DNA of 64,000 nucleotides from Listeria_A hofi. Lineage in GTDB: Bacteria; Bacillota; Bacilli; Lactobacillales; Listeriaceae. The notes beneath the pieces are model-generated. The model saw nothing but the letters and a program-made list of their open reading frames with translations. It was not told where the DNA came from and made no database searches. The DNA lies in contig NZ_CAUYTL010000002.1 of the NCBI RefSeq assembly GCF_963575615.1, positions 179,640 to 243,639 of the forward strand, given 5' to 3'. The position numbers were made by a program, and so were the translations under genes. Below are positions 35,137 through 43,756 of the stretch, in pieces (the stretch's first letter is position 1; every line of letters begins with the position of its first letter).

Positions 35137-36669
35137 TTACTCATTTTCCAAGTAATGCTTCATCCTTTCCTCAAACTTAGCATCACTCCAAATCTCACCA
35201 CAACTATATTCCGCCACAGCCTTTGCAACTGCCATTGATACATCAAATAATTCAGAAACTGCAGGGAGCAGTGTATCGTCACGCGTATCAAAAGAGCCAA
35301 TTGCTTCCGCTGCAACAGAAAGCATCCCTGTATCAATCTGCGTAGCACCGCCTAAAATCGCACCTAAAGCAAGCCCAGGATAAGCCAACGCATTATTGGC
35401 CTGCGCAATCCGATGTTGCTTCTCCTTAAAAATCACGTCTGCAAAAGGGCTTCCAGTTGCAACTAAAGCTTTACCATCCGTCCAATCAAATAAATCTTGA
35501 GGTTGCGCTTCAGCCAAAGTAGTTGGATTTGAAATCGGAAAAATAATAGGTACTTCACAAAAACTTGCCATCGATGTCACAATTTCTTTCGTAAAAGCAC
35601 CTGTGGCAGTCGATGTCCCAATTAAAACAGTCGGATGAAGCGTAGCAACCGCCTCTGCCAAAGAAAGCCCAGCCAAGTCCTTTTGCTCCGAAATCAGTCC
35701 ATCTTTTCCAAAGAAGTAGAAACTGGAATTCGCCTCATCAGTTGTCAAACCTCGATCTATTAGCCAATCCTTTATCTGCGACGCAATCCCAAGCCCAGCA
35801 CTTCCAGCCCCAAAAATAAAAATTCGTTGCGCATGGAGATTGGCTTCGATCCGCTTAAATGCTGCACTAAGCGCTGCTAAAACAATAATCCCAGTCCCTT
35901 GGATATCATCATTAAACGAAAATAAGTCTACATATCTTTGCAATAACCTGCTCGCATTTTTTTGCCCAAAATCTTCCCAGTGAAGTAGGGCATTTGGATA
36001 AAAATCCTGAATCTCGCGAATAAATGCTCCGATAAAATCATCATATTCCACGCCAAAAGCGCGTTTTTGACGTAATCCAAGATAGTATGGATCCGTTAAT
36101 AATTCTGAATTATTTGTCCCAACATCAAGCATAACAGTCAAAATTCGCTCAGCTGGAATATCTGTGGCCACCGTATAAACAACACCTTTTCCAGCCACAA
36201 TTTCACTACCACCAATACCCCAGTCGCCAATACCTAGAATACCTTCACCATCTGTTACAATCACGATATCAATTCGTGGATGCTGCGCTTTCACCATTGC
36301 CATCAAGTTAGATAATTCTAAAACCTGGTCTATCGAAAAATAAATACCAGCCGTTCCATCATAACAATGACTAAAGCGCTTAATTGGCTCGCTAATCGTT
36401 GGTGTATAAACAATTGGCAACAATACATCAAGATTTGCCCTAACCAGTGTATAATACAGATCCTTCCTTTGCTCACGAAGCGTACGCAAAAACAAATACT
36501 GTAAAAAAGCTGTCGGTAATTCTTGAACTCGCGCCATTTGCATCGCCATTTCCTGCTCTAAATTCAATACTCGGCTCGGTGAAAAAGGCGTCATTCCACG
36601 ATTATCGCGTGCCTCTTTTGACCATTGAAGATTTGTCAGCAAACCATTTTTATTTTGCAAAATATTCAC
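35137..36669 (-). CDS. NAD-dependent malic enzyme (or malolactic enzyme)
   Basis: A 510-residue malic enzyme of the long NAD-linked type: VYTPTISEPIKRFSH, IVVTDGE-like VIVTDGEGILGIGDWGIGG, FNDDIQGTGIIVLAAL with the metal-binding acids, and the Rossmann loop FGAGSAGLGIA. It oxidatively decarboxylates malate to pyruvate; malolactic enzymes are close relatives and cannot be excluded by eye. The start is GTG with GGGAGAG inside the end of the MFS gene, so the two are coupled. It sits in a divergent catabolic locus with an IclR regulator. Confidence 0.87.
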   Translation of the reverse strand: MNILQNKNGLLTNLQWSKEARDNRGMTPFSPSRVLNLEQEMAMQMARVQELPTAFLQYLFLRTLREQRKDLYYTLVRANLDVLLPIVYTPTISEPIKRFSHCYDGTAGIYFSIDQVLELSNLMAMVKAQHPRIDIVIVTDGEGILGIGDWGIGGSEIVAGKGVVYTVATDIPAERILTVMLDVGTNNSELLTDPYYLGLRQKRAFGVEYDDFIGAFIREIQDFYPNALLHWEDFGQKNASRLLQRYVDLFSFNDDIQGTGIIVLAALSAAFKRIEANLHAQRIFIFGAGSAGLGIASQIKDWLIDRGLTTDEANSSFYFFGKDGLISEQKDLAGLSLAEAVATLHPTVLIGTSTATGAFTKEIVTSMASFCEVPIIFPISNPTTLAEAQPQDLFDWTDGKALVATGSPFADVIFKEKQHRIAQANNALAYPGLALGAILGGATQIDTGMLSVAAEAIGSFDTRDDTLLPAVSELFDVSMAVAKAVAEYSCGEIWSDAKFEERMKHYLENE

Positions 36670-36670
36670 G

Positions 36671-38032
36671 TCATTTCTCTCCCTTAAGCGCTACTTTTTT
36701 AAGGCGTTCAACATCTTTTGCGGCTTCGGAAAGCGTCAAATTTTTCGTTTCTGGCGCCCAAGCAATCGATACAATCGTTCCAATAATGAGAATAACTGCA
36801 AGCCCCATTGTTGAAAATTGAATACCAAAACTTGCCGTTGTAATTGGCAGCAAGAAAGTACCCATTGCCGAACCTAATCTACTCATTGATGTTGCAAAAC
36901 CAACACCTAGCGACCTAATCTCAGTCGGGAAACTCTCAGCAGGAAAGACACCAACCAAGTTACTAACTGCAGACATAATCAGTGTAAAGCCGGCAAAAAC
37001 AACGATCATCAAGAAACTAGCGCTCGTTGGCAAGACGCTCAAAAGCACCAACATCACACTGAGAAAAATAAAAGAATAAATCAGGAAGCCGCGTCTAGAG
37101 AAGATAATTGTGAACCAAATACCAAGTACAGCCCCAACGATTAGGATTACATTAAGCAGTAAATCAGTTCCAAAATTCTCGCTAAGGCCCATCAAATTCA
37201 AAATCGACGGCAAGAAAGTATAAATTGCAAAGTAGGGAATAACAAGGCAAACAAAAAACAAACTATTAAAAGCCGTCCGTTTTCTCATATCCTTACTGAA
37301 TAATGCCATGAAGCTACGTTTTTTAGTGGACTCCACCATCTCATCATCCAACATCACATTTGCTCCAACATGTTTCTGCACAATTGCAAGTGCTTCCTCT
37401 TTACGGCCTTTACTGATTAGCCAACGAGGTGATTCCGGCGTTCCAATTCGTAAAATTAAAATTAAGAAAGCAGGCAAAGCAGAAGAAGCCAGCATAATTC
37501 GCCATGCATCAGGACCTATTGATTGCATATAAAAGCCCACAAAGCTCGCCGCAACGTAGCCAAATGTCCATATCACACTAAACGATCCAAGCAAAACCCC
37601 ACGATGTTTTCTCGGCGCAAATTCAGCAAGCATTGTATGCCCGACGCTATAGTCCCCACCAAGCCCAATTCCTAGTAACACGCGACATAAAAACAATTCT
37701 AATGGCGTATCCGCAAAAAACTGTAGCGCTGAACCAAGTGTAATAATAATGAAACTGGTCACAAAAATTTTTTGACGGCCAATATAGTCAGAAATCCAAC
37801 CTAAAAGCAAGCTTCCTAAAAATAGACCAATTAGCGCCGAACTACCAATTAAACCAACCCAAAGATGCGTGAGTCCCATTTGTGGTTGAATGAGTGTTAA
37901 AGCAAAACCGATAACACCGATAATATAGCCATCTGTGAAATGGGCTCCAAACGTTAAACCAGCGATTTTAATATGAAATTTATTTAAAGGTGCGTCATCT
38001 AATCGAATCAAATTGTTCGTACTTGTCGACAT
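36671..38032 (-). CDS. MFS transporter, metabolite:H+ symporter type
   Basis: A 453-residue protein with twelve predicted membrane helices. The MFS loop motif appears as GWISDYIGRQKIF after helix 2, LLGIGLGGDYSVGHTMLAEF in helix 4-5, and PAESFPTEIRSLGVG in the second half, as in the sugar and aromatic-acid symporter groups. It probably imports the substrate of this locus, an organic acid or related compound. It is first in the minus-strand operon with malic enzyme, behind a consensus promoter with a dyad. Confidence 0.85.
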   Translation of the reverse strand: MSTSTNNLIRLDDAPLNKFHIKIAGLTFGAHFTDGYIIGVIGFALTLIQPQMGLTHLWVGLIGSSALIGLFLGSLLLGWISDYIGRQKIFVTSFIIITLGSALQFFADTPLELFLCRVLLGIGLGGDYSVGHTMLAEFAPRKHRGVLLGSFSVIWTFGYVAASFVGFYMQSIGPDAWRIMLASSALPAFLILILRIGTPESPRWLISKGRKEEALAIVQKHVGANVMLDDEMVESTKKRSFMALFSKDMRKRTAFNSLFFVCLVIPYFAIYTFLPSILNLMGLSENFGTDLLLNVILIVGAVLGIWFTIIFSRRGFLIYSFIFLSVMLVLLSVLPTSASFLMIVVFAGFTLIMSAVSNLVGVFPAESFPTEIRSLGVGFATSMSRLGSAMGTFLLPITTASFGIQFSTMGLAVILIIGTIVSIAWAPETKNLTLSEAAKDVERLKKVALKGEK

Positions 38033-38137
38033 AAGTAAATCCTCCTATTTCCTAAATGTAAGGGATTACAAAAACATTTTTGCTGGGGGATTAAAAAAGT
38101 TCGGATAGCGAAAAAATAATTTCACTATTCGCTCTCT

Positions 38138-38167
38138 ATCCTACGACAAAATCACAAACTTTGTCAA
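38138..38167 (-). promoter_or_regulatory. Promoter of the MFS-malic enzyme operon with an overlapping dyad
   Basis: On the minus strand TTGACA (38162-38167) and TAGGAT (38138-38143) are 18 bases apart. GACAAA...TTTTGTC forms a dyad over the spacer, a candidate operator. Just downstream GGATAG..GCGAA pairs with TTCGCTATCC and is followed by CTTTTTTAA, a possible leader hairpin. Confidence 0.55.
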
Positions 38168-38301
38168 TACTTTATTTTTAGCAAGCATCAGATAGGCTAT
38201 TGTTGCATTGAAGGGGATAAATTAGTTTGTGAATAATATATCAAAAAAGCAAGATAACGCAACTCCCATTTTTAGTGGACGGCGCGAATCTTGCTACTGA
38301 A

Positions 38302-39102
38302 TTATTCCATACTTGTTTCACGGAGTATCGATGTTGTCATTAAATCACGATATTTTCTAATAATCGGTAATGCTTCGTTCATCTTGTCCTTAGTGAACCG
38401 AAAACCTGGTCCAGAAACGCTCAGCAAAGCAATTAACTGCTGATTTTGGTCCATTATCGGAAGAGAAAGCCCATTTTCAGCCGTTTCTAACTCGCCAAAT
38501 ACAGTTGCATAACCATTTTTTTGAATCAAAGCAATCTCGGCGCGGAGCTTGGCTGGATCAGTAATTGTACTCGGTGAATAACTCGTTAAATGCCCAGCGA
38601 GAATTGCCTCCAAGTCATCCTTTTCCAGCAAACTAAGAACAATTTTGCCACTTGAAGTGGAGTGAAGTGGCAGCTCAACATGGATATAATCAATGAGCTT
38701 TACTTGATCTTTAGGCACCAATTGTTCGATGGTTAAAGTCGTTGTTGTGAGTGGCAGGCTTAGATGCACGCTCTCATGAACTTCGGCGCACAGTTCTTTC
38801 ATCAAGTGGTGCGTCCGGCGAATAAGAAACTGATGGTAATTATTCTTATTTGATAGCAAATAAAAAAATGTACCGACTGTATAAAGCTTTGTTTGCGCAT
38901 TGCGTTCAATAAGGCTTTGCTCTGCGAGAGAATTAAGTGAGCGCCAAATGGTTGTACGGTTAAATCCCGTTTTGGCGATAAGATCATTAATCGAAAGTCC
39001 AATCTTACTTTCACTGATCATTCTTAATAATAAAAGCGCTTTATCAACGGATTGCACAGTAGAAATATTTTTTTTAGGTGAGTCTTCCATTATTTTTTTC
39101 AT
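38302..39102 (-). CDS. IclR-family transcriptional regulator
   Basis: A 266-residue regulator: N-terminal winged helix (TVQSVDKALLLLRMIS then LIAKTGFNRTTIWRSLNSLAE) and a C-terminal effector domain (LHSTSSGKIVLSLL, YATVFGELETAENGLSLPI, ALLSVSGPGFRFT). The length and motifs fit IclR well. I chose the ATG at 39102, which falls where a consensus promoter would start transcription; there is no Shine-Dalgarno, so the mRNA may be leaderless. It lies between the MFS-malic operon and the lyase-ALDH-ADH operon and likely controls both. Confidence 0.85.
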   Translation of the reverse strand: MKKIMEDSPKKNISTVQSVDKALLLLRMISESKIGLSINDLIAKTGFNRTTIWRSLNSLAEQSLIERNAQTKLYTVGTFFYLLSNKNNYHQFLIRRTHHLMKELCAEVHESVHLSLPLTTTTLTIEQLVPKDQVKLIDYIHVELPLHSTSSGKIVLSLLEKDDLEAILAGHLTSYSPSTITDPAKLRAEIALIQKNGYATVFGELETAENGLSLPIMDQNQQLIALLSVSGPGFRFTKDKMNEALPIIRKYRDLMTTSILRETSME

Positions 39103-39109
39103 ACTATTT

Positions 39110-39138
39110 ATTATAGCTTTAAAAGCACATTTTTTCAA
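39110..39138 (-). promoter_or_regulatory. Promoter of the iclR gene, predicts a leaderless transcript
   Basis: Minus strand TTGAAA (39133-39138), 17-base spacer, TATAAT (39110-39115). The expected start point falls at about 39101-39103, on the ATG of the regulator gene. Confidence 0.65.
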
Positions 39139-39205
39139 TTTAGAGTCGTTGGGGCAGAGGCAAGTCAGGTTTTATTGCTAATAGTACGTGCATAAAAACA
39201 CAATG

Positions 39206-39234
39206 TTGACGTTGCTTTTTTTCTGTCTTATAAT
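39206..39234 (+). promoter_or_regulatory. Promoter of the lyase-ALDH-ADH operon
   Basis: TTGACG (39206-39211) and TATAAT (39229-39234) with a 17-base spacer: near-consensus sigma-A. It leaves a leader of about 170 bases before the first gene, in which I see no recognisable riboswitch. Confidence 0.75.
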
Positions 39235-39413
39235 AACTTTAAATTCAAATTAAGAAATATAAAATTCGTATTGTGAACAAAATAGTTGGGGGATTATTTT
39301 CAAAATGCGACTTTTATAGAGGTGAAAGTGTAGCTTACTGCATTTTTCGTAAGCGGTTTCTTTATTTGAACGCAATCAAAAGCAGAAATTTAAAGAAAGG
39401 TCGGACAGGAATA

Positions 39414-40739
39414 ATGACTGAGACGGTTGAATCACGGATAGAACGAGATTATCTTGGTGAAGTAGAAATTCCAGCAAATCGGCAATACGGTATTTTGACG
39501 GCACGCGCAGTAACTAATTTATCTTTTTCTGGTACTTTACTATCTGGAAAACCAACTTTTATTCGGGCGATGCTAGAAGTAAAGAAGGCTGCAAGTTTAG
39601 TTAATATGGCGACCTCAGAGCTCAGTGTTGCAAAAGGAAGGGCAATTGTGACGGCGTGCGATGCGTTGATGGAAGCTGCTAATTGGGATGATTTTGTTGT
39701 TGATGCTTATCATGGGGGTGGTGGCATCGCGACGAATGTGAATGTAAATGAGGTGGTGGCGCACGTTGCCGGAATGGGCGTCGATGCAACGAATGATGTG
39801 AACGGTTCACAATCGACAGCTGACGCGTGTCATACGGCGCTATATATTGCGCTATACCGTGATTTTGAGCAGTTGGTGGCTAGTATGGATATTTTGAAAT
39901 TGGAAATGACAGATAAGGTGGCTAGTTTTGCAGAAATCGATACGATTAGTCGAACTTGTATGCAAGATGGCATGCGCTTCAAGCAAGGTGAGCGTTTCAG
40001 CGGTTATAAGGAGGTTTTGGAGCGTCGCCAGCAAAAAGTGATAAATGCAATGCCGGCTTTGTTGACGGTGAATCTTGGAAAAACGGTGATTGGCTCGGGG
40101 ACAGGTGCTAGTAAAGCATACCAAGCAGAAATAATGAACCAGTTGCGCGATGTGACTGGCTTAGAGCTTTGTTTGACGAAAAATGGTTTTGATACTGCAC
40201 AAAATATTGATGCTATTACAGAACTAGCGGATATTTTGAAACTTTATGCAGAAACATTGCTAAAAATTTGTCAGGATTTGCGGTTTTTATCATCAGGTCC
40301 GGAGACGGGAATAGGCGAGCTTGTGTTGCCTGTTTTAATGGCAGGTTCTACATTTTTCCCAGGAAAGGTGAATCCTGTTATTCCGGAAACTGTGATGCAG
40401 GGCGCTTTTAGTATCATCGGTAAGGTGGAGACAATACATCTTTGCTACCGGCACAGCGATACCGATCTCAATGTGTTTGAACATATGGCGGGCATGCAAT
40501 TGTTGGAAATTGTGACACAACTCCGTGAGATTGTGACGTTGCTTGCCGAACGCTGCTTGCAGGGATTGAACGTCAATGAATCGCGATGTACAGCGTATGC
40601 CAAGGCACTGATTCCAATCGTTGTGGATTTGAAAGAGCATTTTACGTATCGGGAAGTGCAAAATTTACTAGCTGAAAAGACGAGACAAGAACTATTAGAA
40701 ATTTTAGAAGGAGTGGCGATAAATGATAGCAGAATTTAA
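39414..40739 (+). CDS. Divergent aspartase/fumarase-superfamily lyase
   Basis: A 441-residue member of the fumarase/aspartase superfamily. The C3 signature reads GSTFFPGKVNPVIPE instead of the usual GSSxMPxKxN. The C1 segment reads VNGSQSTADACHTALYIA where aspartases and fumarases have QS(T/S)ND..PT: the substrate-contacting Asn is Ala and the Pro is His. The overall fold is kept, so it probably eliminates from a non-standard dicarboxylate or amine adduct. The ATG at 39414 starts MTETVESR; the frame is open 47 codons upstream without support. Its stop overlaps the aldehyde dehydrogenase start. Confidence 0.75.
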   Translation: MTETVESRIERDYLGEVEIPANRQYGILTARAVTNLSFSGTLLSGKPTFIRAMLEVKKAASLVNMATSELSVAKGRAIVTACDALMEAANWDDFVVDAYHGGGGIATNVNVNEVVAHVAGMGVDATNDVNGSQSTADACHTALYIALYRDFEQLVASMDILKLEMTDKVASFAEIDTISRTCMQDGMRFKQGERFSGYKEVLERRQQKVINAMPALLTVNLGKTVIGSGTGASKAYQAEIMNQLRDVTGLELCLTKNGFDTAQNIDAITELADILKLYAETLLKICQDLRFLSSGPETGIGELVLPVLMAGSTFFPGKVNPVIPETVMQGAFSIIGKVETIHLCYRHSDTDLNVFEHMAGMQLLEIVTQLREIVTLLAERCLQGLNVNESRCTAYAKALIPIVVDLKEHFTYREVQNLLAEKTRQELLEILEGVAINDSRI

Positions 40740-42225
40740 GGGGATTGAGCAACCAAAATTGGAGTGGGCGAAATCGTGGTTAAATAGGCCGAAAAAAATG
40801 TACATTGGCGGTCAGTGGATCGAAACTTCACGGACGATTGAGTCGATTAGTCCGATTGATGGTACGGTGATTGGCTCAATCTATGCTGGCAGTGAGAAAG
40901 AAGTGGGGATGGCCGTGTCGAGTGCTAAAGCAGCTTTCGAAACGACTTGGAAAAAGGTGGCACGTAAGGAACGGGCAAAAATGATGCGTGACATTGCGCG
41001 TTTAATTTTAGAACATCAAGCAGAACTGGCAACACTTGAGTCGCTTGATAACGGAAAATTATACACCGAGTCATATCAAGATGATGTGCAGGAAGCAGCA
41101 GATTTATTTGACTATTATGCAGGATGGACGAATAAATATTACGGCGAAAATAATCCTGTTGAAGGTGATTTTCTAAGTGTGACGACGCGCGATCCAATTG
41201 GTGTTTGTGGGCAAATCGTTCCGTTTAATTTCCCAATCGATATGGCAGCTTGGAAATTGGCACCGGCGCTTGCAATGGGAAATACGGTCATCTTAAAACC
41301 GTCTGAGAAAACATCTTTTTCAGCTATTCGCTTATTTGAAATTATTGATGAGGCCCGCATTTTGCCAGCAGGCGTGATTAATTTAGCACTTGGAGATGGG
41401 CTTGTTGGTCAGGCACTAGCACGACACAATGATGTTGATAAAGTTGCATTTACGGGAAGCACTGAAATTGGGCGCGATTTAGTGCGTGCATCGGCTGAGT
41501 CTAATTTGAAGGCAGTATCACTTGAGCTTGGTGGCAAATCGCCAAATATTATTTTTGCAGATGCACCGGATTTGGATAAAGCGATTGAAACATCTTTTTA
41601 TGGGCTTTTCACACACAAAGGAGAGAAATGCTCGGCACCAACAAGGTTAATTGTCCAAAATGAAATATACGATAAAGTGGTTGCAAAACTGGCGGAATAT
41701 GCAGATAGCTATAAATTAGGCAATCCATTTCATCCAGATGTACAGCAAGGTGCGTCGGTTTCAGAGGCTCATATGGAGAAGATTCTTGGCTATATCGAGA
41801 GTGCGAAAGAAGAGGGCGGGACAGTTGCAGCTGGAGGATTCCGAGATATGACAGGAGATAATGCACGCGGGTTTTATGTTCGTCCGACAATTCTATCTGA
41901 CATGAATAACACGATGAAAGCAGTGCGTGAGGAGATTTTTGGCCCGGTTCTTTGTGTGATTCCATTTGAAACGGAAGAAGAAGCTGTAAGCATCGCGAAT
42001 GATACGACATATGGCCTTGCTGCTGGTTTTTGGACGAATGATGCTAGTCGCACACACCGTGTGGCGAATCAACTTGAGGCTGGGATGGTTTTCGTCAATA
42101 AATATGGTTGTTACGATTTTGCAAGCCCGTTCGGAGGCTGGAAACAAAGTGGTTGGGGCAAGGAATTCGCGGTACATTCACTTGCTGCTTACACGAAACA
42201 AAAAGCAATCTGGTTCGCTTATTAA
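40723..42225 (+). CDS. Aldehyde dehydrogenase (NAD(P)+-dependent)
   Basis: A 500-residue ALDH-superfamily enzyme. Landmarks: QIVPFNFPIDMAAWKLAPALAMGN, the cofactor loop FTGSTEIG, catalytic Glu in LELGGKSPNIIF, catalytic Cys in HKGEKCSAPTRL and EEIFGPVL near the end. It oxidises an aldehyde to an acid; the substrate is unknown. It overlaps the lyase gene by 17 bases and is followed by the alcohol dehydrogenase, so the two oxidoreductases may act in sequence. Confidence 0.9.
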   Translation: MIAEFKGIEQPKLEWAKSWLNRPKKMYIGGQWIETSRTIESISPIDGTVIGSIYAGSEKEVGMAVSSAKAAFETTWKKVARKERAKMMRDIARLILEHQAELATLESLDNGKLYTESYQDDVQEAADLFDYYAGWTNKYYGENNPVEGDFLSVTTRDPIGVCGQIVPFNFPIDMAAWKLAPALAMGNTVILKPSEKTSFSAIRLFEIIDEARILPAGVINLALGDGLVGQALARHNDVDKVAFTGSTEIGRDLVRASAESNLKAVSLELGGKSPNIIFADAPDLDKAIETSFYGLFTHKGEKCSAPTRLIVQNEIYDKVVAKLAEYADSYKLGNPFHPDVQQGASVSEAHMEKILGYIESAKEEGGTVAAGGFRDMTGDNARGFYVRPTILSDMNNTMKAVREEIFGPVLCVIPFETEEEAVSIANDTTYGLAAGFWTNDASRTHRVANQLEAGMVFVNKYGCYDFASPFGGWKQSGWGKEFAVHSLAAYTKQKAIWFAY

Positions 42226-42284
42226 ATTTGACACGAGCGTCGATACCCGAATTGGAGTAAGGCGCTTTTCTAGGGGGATAAATC

Positions 42285-43397
42285 ATGAAAATGAAAGCAG
42301 CGGTTATGACTAAATTAGGGCAACCGTTAGAAATTAAAACAGTGGACCTAGCCGATCCGAAAGAAACAGAAGTACTTGTAAAAATGAAAGCAACAGGTGT
42401 GTGTCATAGTGATTTAAATGCTTTTGAAGATGGAGCTACGCCAACACCGAGCATTTTAGGGCATGAAGGTGCGGGTATTGTTGAAAAAGTTGGGAGCGCT
42501 GTCACTGGTGTGAACCCTGGTGATCACGTGGCGCTAAACTGGGTACCATTTTGCGGTACGTGTGATTACTGTGCGGCAGGTACGCCGAATTTATGTGAAT
42601 CTGCTTTTGGACCAATGTTTGATGGGACTTTACTCGATGGGACATCCAGGCTTTCTATTGATGGGGAGCAGGCTTACCATTATTCCTTATTATCAACTTT
42701 TGCGGAATATACAGTTGTCCCTGAAAAATCATGTGTAAAAATCCCTAAAAACATGCCTTTTGCAGAAGCTTCTCTTATTGGTTGTGGTGTAGCAACGGGA
42801 TACAATGCTGCTGTGCGTGCTGCGGGCGTTACTCCAGGTTCAACTGTTGCTATTTTCGGTATTGGTGGGGTTGGCGTAAATGCGATTCAAGGTGCTAAAA
42901 TTGCGGGTGCAGAAAAAATCATTGCATGCGATATTAAAGCTGATAATTTAGAACTTGCAAAGAAATTCGGCGCCACGCATGCAGTCAATTCGCTAGATAA
43001 AGATGTGATTGAGCAGATCCAATCGCTTAGCGGTAATCTTGGTGTTAATTTTGCTATTGATTGTTCTGGGAATACGATTGCGACGGAAACAGCATGGAAA
43101 GCTACACGAAAAGGTGGAACTACAGTTGTAGTCGGCGCGTTTCATCCAAGTAAACAAGTAGCGTTACCGGCAGGCGGTTTCCACCGAGTTGCGAAAACAT
43201 TGCGCGGTAGTTTTTATGGTGATTCTCAGCCATTTCGTGATTTTCCAATACTTGCGCAATTGTACTTAGACGGAAAACTTAATTTAGATCACCTAGTTTT
43301 GCGAAAAATTAAGCTAGAGCAAATCAACGAAGCTTTTGCAGACTTCTACGATATTAGTGCAGTTAATGTGGGAAGAACGGTTATTGAATTTGCTTAA
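42285..43397 (+). CDS. Zinc-dependent alcohol dehydrogenase (class III-like MDR)
   Basis: A 370-residue medium-chain dehydrogenase. Catalytic zinc ligands are in GVCHSDLNAF and LGHEGAGIV; the structural-zinc loop CGTCDYCAAGTPNLC has the four cysteines; GIGGVGVNAIQGAKIAGA is the NAD-binding loop. It resembles class III and aryl-alcohol dehydrogenases. GGGGG lies upstream of ATG. As the last gene of the operon it would feed aldehyde to the adjacent ALDH. A terminator follows. Confidence 0.9.
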   Translation: MKMKAAVMTKLGQPLEIKTVDLADPKETEVLVKMKATGVCHSDLNAFEDGATPTPSILGHEGAGIVEKVGSAVTGVNPGDHVALNWVPFCGTCDYCAAGTPNLCESAFGPMFDGTLLDGTSRLSIDGEQAYHYSLLSTFAEYTVVPEKSCVKIPKNMPFAEASLIGCGVATGYNAAVRAAGVTPGSTVAIFGIGGVGVNAIQGAKIAGAEKIIACDIKADNLELAKKFGATHAVNSLDKDVIEQIQSLSGNLGVNFAIDCSGNTIATETAWKATRKGGTTVVVGAFHPSKQVALPAGGFHRVAKTLRGSFYGDSQPFRDFPILAQLYLDGKLNLDHLVLRKIKLEQINEAFADFYDISAVNVGRTVIEFA

Positions 43398-43406
43398 AAA
43401 CAATGT

Positions 43407-43438
43407 AGACTAGAGCAGTAATGTTTTAGTCTTTTTTT
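43407..43438 (+). terminator. Terminator after the alcohol dehydrogenase gene
   Basis: AGACTA pairs with TAGTCT over a 14-base loop, followed by six further T. The stem is short but the T run is clear. Confidence 0.65.
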
Positions 43439-43470
43439 GTCTTATTTGAGGGAGATATTTTATAAGATTT

Positions 43471-43705
43471 GCTGAAAAAGGCTACACGCTCGCAATACTT
43501 GCGTACATATTGAAAGCTCTAATGTTAAGTGAAAGATGCTTTATAAGAGCTGCTGAAGGATTACCTGCTCGCGAAGCTCGCATGCATATTGAAGCTCTAA
43601 TATTCAGTGAAAGATGCTTTATAAGAGCTGCTGAAGGATTACCTGCTCGCGAAGCTCGCATGCATATTGAAGCTCTAATTCAGCAAAAGATGCTTTATAA
43701 GAGCT
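43471..43705 (+). repeat. Three tandem copies of a structured 76-81 base repeat
   Basis: Copies at 43471-43551, 43552-43629 and 43630-43705. The last two are nearly identical (GCTGAAGGATTACCTGCTCG, CGAAGCTCGCATGCATATTG). Each ends in a hairpin, AGCTCT with AGAGCT, with an inner pair in the third copy (AGCA/TGCT). The first copy is diverged on the 5' side. A related solitary copy is at 34903-34993. The block fills the gap between the alcohol dehydrogenase gene and a membrane-protein gene. Confidence 0.85.
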
Positions 43706-43756
43706 TCAACATATGTTATAGTACAATAATAACAATCAGGCAAGGAGAGTTAAAAC

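Noticed and set aside
43471..43705. CRISPR array
   Set aside because: The units are 76-81 bases long, directly abutting and without unique spacers; no cas gene is nearby.
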